Assembly: GCA_021307315.1 (NCBI GenBank)
Contig: JAJSPD010000019.1
Location: 1 to 64,000 of the forward strand
DNA from: Bisporella sp. PMI_857
Taxonomy: Eukaryota; Ascomycota; Leotiomycetes; Helotiales; Helotiaceae
Length of the DNA stretch: 64,000 nucleotides
Reading direction: 5' to 3'
A program made the translations under genes and the position numbers. Positions 46,784 through 58,432 of the stretch are shown here, piece by piece. The notes beneath the pieces were generated by a model. The model was not told where the DNA came from and ran no database searches. It saw nothing but the letters and a program-made list of their open reading frames with translations. Positions within the stretch are counted from its first letter, which is position 1. Each line of letters starts with the position of its first letter.

Positions 46784-49082
46784 ATGCTCCACGAAATTCT
46801 CCTGTCCCTCTCCGGTCATCCATCCCCACTACTCACCGCCGACCACTCAGCCCCCTCCTCGATATTCTCCCCTTCAGAAAGGGCTTTACTCTCCTCAGTC
46901 GCCCACCTTAGTGAGCTCCACCACAAGCTCATAGCTAATACCGCTGCTATAGCCACGGCGCATCACTCAAGTATCTGCCAGGCTATTGCCACGAGTATCA
47001 GTTTGACACACCTTACACAATTTCAACGGAAAGTGCTAGAGGTTGAAGATAACATATTGCGGAAGGATTCTGCAAGTGTTGGCGCATACAACATAGTTCC
47101 GCTCACGGCTATTGTACAGCAATTTTCAGGATGGACAAGAAAGATGGAATGGTTTACAGAGATTGTGGACTTCATGATGCGCGGTAATGGAGTGGACGGC
47201 AGAAAGTGCTCTGGTGCTAAGGCCATTAATAAATTGTGCGATGCAGTCCAGACTGGATATACCGATATAGAAGAAGCAGCACTTAGTTTGGTGGAGGTTG
47301 CAGAGACTGCATGGCTGAAGCAAGTGTCCGCGTGGATATTATATGGCAGGCTACCAAGTTTTGGCAGGGAGGATTTCTTTGTCCAGAATACAACAAAAGA
47401 TCTTGAGGTATGAGGTTAGAGGGCCATAAAGTATTATGTGCTGATAGATACAGGACTACCAAGTTAACCACGAATTGTTACCGGTTTTTGTGTCAGCACC
47501 AACAGCTGCGTCCCTCCTCTTCATTGGACGCTCGTTGAATCATATCAGAGTGAGAGGAATTTCGCATTCGACCTCTCCAGAGCTCACTGTGCCGTCGTCT
47601 CGCCTTCAACAGCTGTCTACCCTCAAATTTCCAATCAACAGCGCTAGTTTTACACGCGTTATAGCAACAATCCGCCTTTCTCTATCTCAGACGACTCTCC
47701 AGAAGCTATTACCACTGACCAGGGTCGTCGACATCCTTTCGCTACTCCGTGAATTCTTCTTGCTTGGCCGAGGAGAGTTTGCTATGGCCTTGATCACAGA
47801 GGCAGACGAGAAAATTAGATCCAGATGGCGCCGAGCTGATAATCTTGCTTACGAAAAACGTGATGGGCTTGGAGATATCGTTGTGAAAGAAGGAGAGGTA
47901 TCTGCTATTCTTGCACGAACATGGGCTGCCATGGGATTGCTACAAAGTCACAATGAAGATCAAGATGAAGATGAGCAGTTGGAACTGGCCAGAGATCTTG
48001 TACGGCTAATCATCATGAAGGGAACATCTACCGCGCCGTCAAAGAGTAGCCCGTTATTTAATGCAACAAGCATTGCTCCGACTCCTTTCCGAAACCTGCT
48101 CTTGTCCGTGCCTGTAATATTGACATTACAAATTCCCTCACCATTGGATCTATTTCTCACACCATCAGATTTACAAATTTATTCTAGTATCAACGCTTAC
48201 TTACTATCTATCCGCCGAGCACACATTCGCTTGACTGAGCTCTGGAAAGTCACCTCTCTACGCCGAGATCACCCTTCACCTCCAGGTCCTCCTTATGGTA
48301 GCTCGAAAAGTGGTCAAGCAAAAGTCTACACACTCCGAAAAAGAGCAAAGCAGCGTTCCGTGGCCATGCGCAGAGTATGGGCAACTAGCAGTGCAGCAGT
48401 TTTTTTCCTTGGTGAGACCGAGGCATACCTTCAAGGCGAAGTGGTTGTGGGAACCTGGAGCGGGTTCAAGACGTGGCTCAACGGGGAACGTCCTCACCCA
48501 TCAATATCTAAAAGTACTGATGATGATGAAGATATCTGGCTTGAAGCTGCTCTTGAATCGGCGCAAAGCCAAACAGAGAGCCGCCATACACATGATCCTC
48601 AAACTCTGGCCGATGCACACCGCAAATACCTTGCCGCGTTGTCCATCGGTCTTCTTTTGACGAAGTCATCATTCACAGATCCACTTTATCATCTTCTACA
48701 ACAGATCGACCATCTTGTTGCTCTTGTACATCGGATCCACTCAATTTGGCAGTCACTCGACCTTGAAGATGATGAAGGTGTTGTAGATGCGTTCTCGGAT
48801 TTTCGTAAAGAAGAAAAGGATGTGAAGGGCCAGCTAGTGTTGATAGCCGAGAAAGTTAAGGGAGCGATCGAAGAGCTTGTGAGAAGTCTTAGAGAAATTG
48901 ACCAAGAAAAGGAAGGATGGGAGAGTGGGTTTGAGGAACTTGTACTTGGAGACGAAGGCGTATATGTCGCTAGCAAGGTTGGGAGAGTGGATCGACTTCT
49001 GATGAAACTCGATTTTAGGGGCTGGTTTGTGGAAGAAACGAATAAAGATAGTGCGGATGAGGACTTTTACGATGCTGAATGA
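46784..49082 (+). CDS. Gamma-tubulin complex component 4 (GCP4/Spc97-Spc98 family)
   Basis: A gamma-tubulin ring complex subunit that helps nucleate microtubules at the spindle pole body. Two exons, 46784-47407 and 47454-49082, give 750 residues, close to the family size. The N-terminus MLHEILLSLSGHPSPLL is the family hallmark. Grip1 (about 1-330) includes QNTTKDLE followed by the exon junction DYQVNHELLPVFVS, then ASLLFIGRSLNHIR, another conserved block. Grip2 (about 330-740) begins FFLLGRGEFAMALI and includes INAYLLSIRRAHIRL. The intron (46 nt) has a GTATGA donor and a TACAG acceptor. The Asp/Glu-rich insertion in HNEDQDEDEQLEL is a variable loop. Assignment to GCP4 rather than GCP2 or GCP3 rests on length and the absence of a long N-terminal extension. 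Confidence 0.88.
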
Positions 49083-49635
49083 TTTGATTTATGAGGCAAA
49101 ATATGGAAATACCCAGGCGTTTGGGGGAGTCGGCAACGGCTGACGTGTTAATGAGATGCTATGGTATTAGCATGTATTATATGCGCAGCCTGAGAGATTC
49201 TGGAACGAAATATTACAAATTTACATGTCCCTTTGAACTGTTGTAAATTCTAATCCCTTGGTTCAACAATATAGAACTTCTTGGCTTTTGAAACGACTTT
49301 CCTGTAGTTGGTAGAGGAGGGCTTTGATATCATCATGCACGAAAATTACGAATGACATAAAATATAAATTTGCTATAATTTTCTAGATTGCTAAATGTGA
49401 AAAGTATGCATAATATCCATTTTTATGTCCGCTCATCGTGAGATATTCCAATCGTTTGTGATGCCGATTTTGTCTCTATCACGTGATATAATCCATTTCT
49501 GCTACGATAGGATTAGCTCCAAAATTGGCGAGCAATCTCCACACACAATCAACACCAACATTTTTGAACATCACTTCGAACACCCAAAATTAAACCAGCT
49601 CACGGCCTTCGATAATATCTCGTTAAATCGCCAAA
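49083..49635. promoter_or_regulatory. Intergenic, GCP4 3' end and eS17 promoter
   Basis: A 553-bp gap between tandem genes. It should contain the GCP4 terminator and the eS17 promoter and leader. No gene seen. Confidence 0.5.
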
Positions 49636-50179
49636 ATGGGTCGCGTTCGTACTAAGACTGTCAAGAAGTCCGCTAAGGTCATCATTGAGCGATACTATCC
49701 TAAATTGACTCTCGACTTCGAGACCAACAAGAGAATCTGCGATGAGATTGCTATCATTGCTTCAAAGCGCCTCCGCAACAAGGTAGAATAGTCTTATCGA
49801 CACCTCAGTATTAGCAATTGACAATTGGATAGATTGCTGGCTACACTACCCATCTTATGAAGCGCATTCAGCGTGGCCCCGTCCGTGGTATATCCTTCAA
49901 GCTCCAAGAAGAAGAGAGAGAGCGCAAGGATCAATATGTTCCCGAGGTTTCTGCCCTCGACTTCACCCAAAACTCTGAGAGTGGACAGCTTGATGTTGAT
50001 GCTGAGACAAAGGATCTACTCAAGAGCCTTGGTGTAGGTTTTACAATTCTATTGTGTTGAAGCAAATTCTTACTTTTGCACAGTTCGATTCCATCCCAGT
50101 CAACGTTGTCCCAGTTACCCAACAACAAACAATCGAGCGCGGCCCTCGCCGATTCAACGACCGCCCAGCACGTAACTAG
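49636..50179 (+). CDS. RPS17: 40S ribosomal protein eS17
   Basis: A small-subunit ribosomal protein. Exons 49636-49782, 49833-50033 and 50084-50179 give 147 residues. The start [20 protein letters not shown] is diagnostic, followed by the conserved [33 protein letters not shown] and the C-terminal ERGPRRF region. Introns are 50 nt each; the donor after LLKSLG is GTAGGT with TTTTGCACAG as acceptor. The ATG context is CCAAAATGGG. A highly expressed housekeeping gene is expected. Confidence 0.97.
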
Positions 50180-50658
50180 ATTTGACTCATATGGGCTGGT
50201 GTTGGTAAGGGATTGGGTGGTAGGGATTTGGTGTTGCTGCAGGCGTATAAATGGCTGGGTATGCAGACTAGATCAATGTGAGATCTCTTCCCAACAGGTG
50301 TCGCTGATTCTCTTCGGAGTTGATGCTTGATTGCCAGGCTTAACGGCCATCCTCCATCTTGCTCTTCTTCTCACTGGCGGCCCTGACCCTTGCGAGGCAT
50401 TTGTGATATCTTGTGCCTAGCTACTTAGTCCTTCCGGTTTTATGCATGCGTGCAGTTCGCTGATGAAACTTGTTTATAGTTGAGGTAGGTTTGTATGTGA
50501 CAAAAAATCAAATCATTATACCACTTAATTTGAACTAGTGTTTCTTTACGCAAGCAGTGGTATCATTTTTGTAAACTGTAAAGGGGTATCATATATCCAC
50601 TTGTCCAACGCCGTTCAAAATCCCTGTGTATCACTTCTCAACGCCTGTGAATGCCATT
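50180..50658. other. Intergenic between converging genes
   Basis: The 3' UTR space of eS17 (plus) and the RTR1-like gene (minus). No gene seen. Confidence 0.5.
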
Positions 50659-51543
50659 TTATAATTTCCAATCGGTATCTTCATCAGAATTTCGACGGTC
50701 GCCTGTTGCATTCCTAGCATCAAATCTAGATATATGTCCTTCTAGAGTTAGGTGTAGCGCATCCATCTGATCACTTAGTCCACCAGTATCAAAGGAAGGA
50801 GGTTGTACAGGACCTTCAACAACATTCTCTCTGATCGATACCGCCACCAACCTATTCCGTGAATCTGACTTCTTCTCCCCTCGTTCTAGGGCTAGAACAG
50901 CTCCAGCTTGTCTTTTATTTTCAGCTCCATCATCATCGATGTCCATTTCTCCAAATTTATCTGTAATTATATCGTCCGCCGTTTTGGGCTCGTCCAAGAG
51001 GTCAATATCTACCTCGCCAAATCCATTCCTCTCCCACGCTGGAACCTCGCTCAATTGTACTCGGACATATAACGCTCTCTTTGCACATGCTTGAGAGCAC
51101 CATTTTTCCGTCTCCGCAGTCTCTACAACTCGAAAGTCCTTACTGTTTCTGCCCAAGATTCTGTATTTCCCCCCTTTACCATCTTTCGCGTTCTTGTTCC
51201 TGCACAGGGCAAAGCCACAGCGATCATTGATGTTTCGCTCTACGATCAGTGCGTCGTAATCGCTGGGTTGATAGGGGCGTAGGTATGCCTTCAAGTTCTT
51301 TGCATCGACAGGAGAGGGGTTTGAAGCATCGTATGGCGGTAGCGCAAGAGGATACTCCATGAGCTCCTCCATGGAAGCAAAAATTTCTAATTCGGTGTCT
51401 TTGCGCTGCTGAATCAGATGCGCATGATACAGAGCCGTTTCTCTATCCCTCTCTGCTTTGGTCATAGTGCCTGATGCTCGGGAAGCAGTGGCGGGGTAGG
51501 CTGTCTTCTTCAAGATAGATTTGGGCATATTGGAGGTCGCCAT
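50659..51543 (-). CDS. RTR1: RTR1/RPAP2-type RNA polymerase II CTD phosphatase
   Basis: It removes Ser5 phosphate from the CTD of Rpb1 and helps polymerase II biogenesis. A single exon of 294 residues. The zinc-binding pair CGFALCRN (about 109-116) and CSQACAKRALYVRVQLSEVP (about 148-167) match the C-X4-C ... C-X3-C signature of the family. The N-terminus (MATSNMPKSILKKTAYP) is basic, and an Asp-rich stretch near residue 195 (MDIDDDGAE) separates the zinc domain from a disordered tail. Fungal members are commonly 220-300 residues. It is divergent from the Bbc1 gene with 677 bp between starts. Confidence 0.9.
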   Translation of the reverse strand: MATSNMPKSILKKTAYPATASRASGTMTKAERDRETALYHAHLIQQRKDTELEIFASMEELMEYPLALPPYDASNPSPVDAKNLKAYLRPYQPSDYDALIVERNINDRCGFALCRNKNAKDGKGGKYRILGRNSKDFRVVETAETEKWCSQACAKRALYVRVQLSEVPAWERNGFGEVDIDLLDEPKTADDIITDKFGEMDIDDDGAENKRQAGAVLALERGEKKSDSRNRLVAVSIRENVVEGPVQPPSFDTGGLSDQMDALHLTLEGHISRFDARNATGDRRNSDEDTDWKL

Positions 51544-52220
51544 ATTGATTGTATTTTCTCAAATATGGCGTAGCAAGTAGGGAGCTTTAAAGGATTGTGT
51601 CATGAGCTGCAAACGTCAACAGGAAGACTTGGAAAGCTCTTGTTCATAGGTATTTACGGGGACAGCCTTGGGAAGCGAGACAAATGGTTGGACCCCTGCT
51701 CCGCCAGCTTGTGCTTCCAGTATTAGCCGGTAACTCCACTGCCTTAATCCGATCTTCACCAAGTCTTAATTATGTTTGTGTTTTTTGTTTGCAGAAACTA
51801 ATGTGGTAAGACTTACTGTTCTAAGCCTTACTCCTTCTTGGATTCATCCATCCGACAACAAATGTTTCATATTATCATTCACATGAGGAGGCGCTGACGT
51901 ACTCCACCAGACAGAATCAACACCCCACTCAGACACTGCTCAATTTGTTCATTTTTGATCTATAGCGCAGCGCATGTGTCACCTTGCACTCTTTGGAATA
52001 AAATATACTCCTTATAGAACTGCTCTGCCGGTTGCTCTGACGTTCGCCGTTGCCCACTGCGGTAGGCAACACCCAAGGGAGTTTGGCAGAGGTGCGTTGT
52101 ATTATCCACTCTCACAGCCCAATTCTTGTTGTTTTACGTTCCTGGTACGACAGGCTCCGGCATTATACAATGACTGATGATTAGAATTCACAGGAAATTT
52201 CTCAGCTATCCATTCCCAAT
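51544..52220. promoter_or_regulatory. Divergent promoter region (RTR1 / Bbc1)
   Basis: A 677-bp intergenic stretch that must contain both promoters. A short plus frame at 51974-52177 has no domain and was not called. Confidence 0.45.
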
Positions 52221-55200
52221 ATGGCAATGCCACCTTTTAAGGTCAAGGCGGTGTTCGAATACACTTCAGCGCACGAAGATGATCTTCACTTTCCAAATGG
52301 TCAAATAATAACAGTTACTGAAGAAGAAGACGATGATTGGTACGCTGGAGAATATGTGGATGCATCTGGGGTAAAGCAGGAGGGCATATTTCCTAGGAAC
52401 TTTGTGGAGAAATATGAGCCCATTGCACCTGCTAGGCCAACTCGTACAAATCGTCCCAAAAAAGAGTCCGAGGCCGCCCCGGTACCTTCTCCCGCGACAG
52501 TACTTGCATCAGAGCAAAAAGATGAGCCGGAAGTGGAACGGGGTGACACCGAACCAGAAGTTGAAGTCCATTCTCCTCCAATTGCCAGGCAGCTAAGTCC
52601 ACAACCAGAGGTGCTGAAATATCCTCCGCCATCAAAGCCTTTGGAGGTATCTGCACCTTCTGCCTCTAAGCCAGCTCCGCCTCCAGCTGCATCGAAAGCT
52701 CCTGGTCCCCCGCCCATTACTGAAAAGCCTACCGGAAATTCTTTTCGAGATCGTATTGCAGCTTTTAATAAAGCCGCTCCACCTCCCGCGCCATTCAAGC
52801 CCGGCGGGCTGAGTTCAGGCGGATCAAGTAGCTTTATTAAGAAACCATTTGTTGCACCTCCCCCAAGCAAGAACGCATATGTTCCGCCCCCCGCGAGCCT
52901 CCTCCACAAAAGCTGTATAAACGAGATGAGGATCCAGAAATCGCAGCTAGGGAAACCGAGAATCTTGAGCAGGCAGAAAAAGCAGGTCTAGCTCCACCAA
53001 GCAGTGACGCCAATGCAGAAGAACAACCAAAGACATTGACTTTAAAGGAGCGCATGGCTCTATTACAAAAACAACAGGCTGAGCAGGCTTCTCGACACGC
53101 TGAGTTAGCGGCACGGAAGGAGAAGCCCAAACGGCCTGCCAAGAAAAGAACTGAATCGCATGGCCCTTCTGAGACAGCAGAAGAGGAAGATGGACCTAGG
53201 TTAGAAAGACGGGACACCGCAGAAACCATTGGAAAATCTTCTATAGAGGTTGGTAGAGAAGAACAACCAAGGAGACGAAAGTCTTCGAGAGGTGCGCCTA
53301 ATACTCCTGGTCTGAACCCTCAAAGGTCCTTTGGTGATGGAAATGAGGCTGATATGTCGGGAGCTGGGGACACAACTGAGGAGCCCGAGGAAGCATCAAC
53401 TAGCCGAGATGACAGTGATGAAAAGTCAAAAGTTAGAGCGCCTCATATTCCTATCCGCGCGCCAAATGCCCCAGTTCAAGAGCCCGATGTAGGAGAAAAG
53501 GGCGGTGCTTCTGAAGAGGAAGAAGGTGATGCTGAAGAAGAGGAGGATGAGGAGGATGATATAGACCCTGAAGTCCGGCGGAAGGAGGAATTGAGGGCAC
53601 GCATGGCGAAAATGAGCGGTGGCATGGGCATGTATGGAATGTTTGGAGCACAAATGCCGGGTTTACCGCCTCCCAAGAAGAAGTCAACGGGAACTAGCGA
53701 AAGCAGACCACCAGTGGAACATGGCTCAGAGGATGCAATACCGGGAAGTACACGAGCGCCACCAGTCCCAATGCCTGGTTTGTCTAGGGTACGAAGTCCC
53801 GAAGAAATTCCCAGACAACTGGATGAGGATGATGACCAGACACCAATTGCTCGCACACGGCCAGCCGAAGAAGTCCCGGATGTTGAAGACGTAATTCCTG
53901 AGAAGTCTCCTCCGTCCCGTAAGTAGACACTGTGACATAAACATAACTTTACGCATTTCTAATCAATATTTAAACTAGTTCCTATTCGTGAAGGAGCCCC
54001 GCCTCCTATACCTGGTGGACGGCCGGCTCCCCCACCTATTCCACTCGAAAGTACGTATTGCGCAATGAATCATACAAGTCAGTATTAACTATTGTAGCAC
54101 GGCCTGCACCACCACCGCCAGCAGCTGCCAATCCAACTTCTCCAAGTACCGGGTCGGAATCAGATGATGAGCTATCTGAACAACCCCAGGATCGGTCACT
54201 AGATACCCCCGTTGCAGGACATCCGCGATCCCAGATAACCCAAGAAATCCAAAATTCACCTAAAAGAGCCAGCTACTTTGGGGATGAACCCTCTCCATCA
54301 TCTCCAGTGACTCCGGGTATAAACAAAGATAGACGGACCAGCAAAGTGCCACCGATCCCAGGGGCAGCCCAGAGCAGTGCTCCTCAAAGTCGCGCTCCTC
54401 CGCCGCCACCACCTGGCCAGATAAGCAGAACATCTACGGGGGACCAACGTGCTGTCCCTTCTAAGTCTGCTCCTCAAGATCTAAGCGATGATGAAGAAGT
54501 TACCGAGTACGAAGGTGACTATGACACCGATATTGCTTCCGCAGTACCACATAAGGATGCACTGAAAGCCCACACAAAGGAGCCAACGTCCGAAGATGCA
54601 GGCCCTGGACGATCGCCATTAATGGCCCCCTCTGCCCCGCCTCCGTTACCTTCCGTATCTGCTCCTCGTGCGGTTCCTCCACCTGTTCCGTCGCAACCAC
54701 CGCCCCCTTCCCGAAAGTCTGTTGATATGCCCCGGGCTGCACCACCGCCACCTCCGCCTGGCAAGCTGCCAGCACCGTGGGAACAAGACGACGACGACGA
54801 GTACGATCCTTACAGATATAATGCTTCACAACCTACACCGCGGCCTGCTCCTCCCCCTGTGGCGGCACCGAGTCCCAAACTTGAGCGGAGAGAGTCCGAT
54901 CTGTATTCAGCTTCTCCGCCTAGATCATATGCTTCGCCAGCCCAGAATCGGGAACCTCCACCGCCGCCACCACGCGATGATCCTCCACCATCAGCAAACA
55001 GAGCGCCACCTCGACAGTCTCTTGATGTTACCCGTGCTGCGACCGCCGCACGGCGATCCACAGAGCTTGGAAGAATGTCTATGGATTCTGGATATGTTGC
55101 CAATGAAATTGATCTTGCAAGAAACTCCTTCTGGTGGACTCAGCCTAGAGGTATACCACCAGTCCTACTAGGTCGAAGAGATATTTTGCTTGAATTCGAG

Positions 55201-55860
55201 GAGTCAACCGCACCAGGCAGGAACGGAAAGACTACTATTACGAAAGAGCTTTATGTTTTATTTCTAGACTATTCACAGACTATTATTACCGCCGAGTTTG
55301 ATGCACAGAACCCGGGTGACGTGAAGCTAGAGCAGAGACACGACCAGCCACCTTCACGCCCACGCCAAGATGTTTTGGAAGAAGCACACGAGCAATTCGG
55401 CCGTGAGATAATAAAGGCAGTCGCATCAAAGAAAGAAACCATTGTTGGAGATGGCACTCCACAAGGTTTAGTCCAAGAGCTCTTGAAGCCATTCGCAGAT
55501 CATGTCCTGCTTCCGATTGGTACCCGATCCTATGGAGCTATCGTGTACGGTAACCTTGCCAATGCATCAACCCAATCCAACGATGAAATCCGACCGGGCG
55601 ATATAATCACTTTGCGCAACACCAAGTTCCAAGGCAAACATGGGCCCATGCATGCCAAATACAGCGTAGAAATCGGCAAGCCTGACCATGTGGGTGTCGT
55701 TGCAGAATGGGATGGCACCAAGAAGAAGGTACGGGCTTGGGAGCAGGGGAGGGAGAGTAAGAAAGTGAAGCTGGAGAGCTTCAAACTCGAAGATCTACGC
55801 AGTGGCGAGGTCAAAATTTGGAGGGTAATGCCAAGGAGCTGGGTTGGTTGGCGGCGTTGA
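52221..55860 (+). CDS. BBC1: SH3-domain protein of Bbc1/Mti1 type, with an apparent frameshift
   Basis: A cortical actin-patch protein that binds type I myosin and restrains actin nucleation. Exons 52221-53918, 53979-54050 and 54098-55860. Residues 4-67 form an SH3 domain (FKVKAVFEYTSAHEDDLHF, then DDDWYAGEY and GIFPRNFVEKYEP). A long Pro/Glu/Lys-rich disordered middle follows, with a coiled stretch LKERMALLQKQQAEQASRH. Several PPPPP runs could bind SH3 or profilin. The C-terminal domain (about 950-1177) starts ARNSFWWTQPRGIPPVLL and ends SWVGWRR, the conserved Bbc1 end. In the middle of the first exon the frame changes at a run of six C (52887-52892): with one more C, the reading YVPPPREPPPQKLYKRDED continues and the whole gene has 1178 codons (1177 residues). 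As written, translation would stop after about 256 codons. This may be a sequencing error, a real mutation or an unusual splice (a 35-nt intron is possible but too short to favour). Confidence 0.85.
52887..52892 (+). other. Site of apparent 1-nt deletion in Bbc1
   Basis: Upstream and downstream of this C-run the coding sequence of one gene continues in different frames. The shift is -1 and lies in a C homopolymer. Confidence 0.75.
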
Positions 55861-58139
55861 AGGACGATGAGATATTTCGAGATGAGTGAGACGACTGGGG
55901 CGTAAGGAGGAGCGAAGATGGAGGAGAGCATCTTGTATCGAAAGCACATTTCTTAATGCGTAGCATTATTGCGTAGTATATTACATGTGGTGGCTATTTT
56001 CGACTTTCATGATTGAATCTCATTCCTAATCTCTGCTCTCACGCTATCCTTCTCTCCAGATTCCCCAATTTGATATGGTGGGCAAGTGCCGATGTACGAC
56101 TCGTGACGACACTAAGTATATCTCGCATAATAAGGGTTGGAGGGGTTATGGATTTGAGCGCTCTTTGTCAGCGCCTATGACGACTTGATTTTAGAGGCTC
56201 AGAGACAAAGCAAATGGGGAGATTTGTGGCACACACAAATGGGCTCGGCTGCCGGCCAAGCTACTCAACTGTTGAGTCTGGAGCCAAAGGTCATTGGCTC
56301 AATATATCAAGTTTTGCTACTTCAAAGAAAGGCTCTAATTCACTTGTCCGATAAACTTGCTTTGTGGAAGAGCAATGATCCAAAGCTATGACCCATCTTA
56401 TATCCTTCTCGCTAATCTGACAGGTGTGCATGGTCCAGATTTTCGGGATGTTCAGCTTGATGGATGCGACTTGAGCGATGTAGAATAGATGTCTAAGGGG
56501 GATGTCAGTAGAGAGCATGTCAAACACTTATATCTCGCAAACAAGTGTATCGCGACTACAACGAACGGATATATCAATCAATCGATCGACCGATGAATAT
56601 GATGTCATTCAATTTAATGCACTAAGATAAGTAATTGAATCAAGCAAAGAACACAAACTTGCTTGAAAGCTACACCACTTTGCCGCATGCCGGGTTTTGG
56701 GTAAACTTGATCTCTCATATATCAAATCCCGACTCGACCCGACAAACTTTACTAGCATCAGGGGATGCTGGTAAATGGTCAAGGAGTCGGGAAGGAGTCC
56801 GGAGCCGTGCAGGCGGCGAGTCCGACAAGCGTGGCGAGGGAACATTCTATATACAAGAATTTTGACGGCTGGCGTACTGATGCCGACGTACCCTTGATGT
56901 CACATATCATATGCAGTGTTGAGACCTGGTGTGTTTCTGACTTTTTGTGTGTCTTGGGTAATCCTTAACAAAGCATATAACCACGATACTATGCAGAGGA
57001 GAGGAGAACCACGCACAAGGTACTGCATTCGTTTTCTTTCGGCCAGTCCCTCATCACACAGGTTGGACAAGATGTGGACGTGCTCTCCAAAGCACAGCGG
57101 ACTCGGAGGTGTCAGGTTTATCGATCCCTATACCAACCATGTTGTGGTTTGTCCTACTTATAGGCTTGCATGCCCAGCGCTCCAGCCTGCCAAATGCCTG
57201 TAGCCGGCTCTACAAAGCCCCAGTCCTTCGGAGAGATTACAGTTTTGTGCCGCAGACACACGGGAAGACAGAAGAAACATGGCTCGCCCGATCTTGGCCA
57301 TTTTTTTTACCTTTGATACTTTTGGCGGAGGATAGGGGACAATGTAACAGTAACTGCAGATGGGGGCACCCGGCTCCATGAGTCGTGGACATAGGAAGAT
57401 ACTTTATAGTTTTTCAATATCTATCGCCAACAATTACACGATATGCTGCCCTAGGGTTGGAGCCGTGCTTGTAGGTGCTGCACTTCACATGCCTGCACAC
57501 CGGTAGTTGGCATTTAATAAAAAAGTAACCGCGTGTACCCCTCAGAAAAAGGTTGCTTTGCTATTCTCGGCCCGCGATTCGATCAATCAGCCCTCAACGT
57601 TGTTCACTAAAGGGCCCAAGCTGGGACTGGAACGGAGACAGGGACGAGTACTACTTAGATGCCCAGTGCAGCAGCAAGCAGGAGCCCCAAGCTTAGGTCA
57701 CTAGTCCCCCCACTGAAATTGCCAAAAGAACGTCCCGGATAACCGTCCACCACAACTAACATTCGTGTCTCAACTTTGACCGTACTTTTTCTTTTGTGAA
57801 GGAGATACGTCCGATAATTATCAATATACGCAAAACGTGGAGCACCTAAGGTCATTTTCATAATTCTATACTTGCGACAGCGAATTGCGCAACTTTGCCC
57901 GTCGCGCATCCGTCAAGACACAGACGGACCATTGATTGGGGGTGATAGAACGGCGCATCGCAGCTTGTTCCCCGTAACACAGACAGTTCCTTACAACGCA
58001 CCATCTCAACCCATATCGCAGAGAGCTGCAGACACCCATCAGCAACGCAGTCTTCTGATGTGAACTTCATCATCTAGTGGCAGTCACGATATCACGGCTC
58101 CTAAACAACCCGCTACAGCTTAATTTTGGGTCTCTGCTC
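55861..58139. other. Intergenic, 2.3 kb
   Basis: It contains the Bbc1 3' UTR and the upstream region of the second regulator. Several short frames on both strands overlap and show no known domain. AT-rich close to Bbc1, mixed composition further on. Confidence 0.45.
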
Positions 58140-58432
58140 GAGATCCCCCAATCGCAACCATTCCATCCCCGCATTCTCTCGCCGCGATTCTGTCGCCCAC
58201 GGCTCCGCCTGAAGAATCGATTCCCGGCGCATCGCGCTCTTCTAGCCCAAAGCGCAGGCATTCTGAAGCTTTCTATGCTGATCAATCGTCGTATCTACAC
58301 CCAGCCTCCCCGTCCCTAAATCGCGTCAGTATTGCATCACAAGCACCAGCGGTTGGCGGTATCCCGGGTGAGAAGACAGATGACGGAGGAGGAGGTTTGA
58401 ACGTTGGGGTGGAGGAAAGAAAGCCCCAGAAG
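58140..58432 (+). other. Coding-like leader in frame with the regulator but without ATG
   Basis: From about 58140 to the first in-frame ATG at 58433 the frame of the zinc-cluster gene is open, with protein-like content (reads SPTAPPEESIPGASRSSSPK, later YLHPASPSLNR). No in-frame ATG exists before 58433. A TAA lies just upstream near 58121. Also, a 14-codon upstream ORF begins with the ATG at 58276 in another frame. Either an upstream exon with the ATG is joined here, or initiation uses a non-ATG codon, or this is only a long leader. Confidence 0.5.
58276..58320 (+). promoter_or_regulatory. Upstream ORF, 14 codons
   Basis: An ATG at 58276 opens a 14-codon frame (MLINRRIYTQPPRP) that ends in TAA before the regulator start at 58433. 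If the transcript includes this leader, it could reduce translation of the main frame. Confidence 0.35.

Noticed and set aside
52301..52909. 202-codon minus frame opposite Bbc1, rich in Gly and Ser
   Set aside because: It is the antisense of a Pro-rich coding segment; SH3 and Pro-rich content support the plus strand.
52874..52915. A 35-nt intron to explain the Bbc1 frame change
   Set aside because: It would keep the frame, but it is shorter than any other intron here, lacks a branch-point word and would remove a Pro-rich stretch that reads naturally in the shifted frame.
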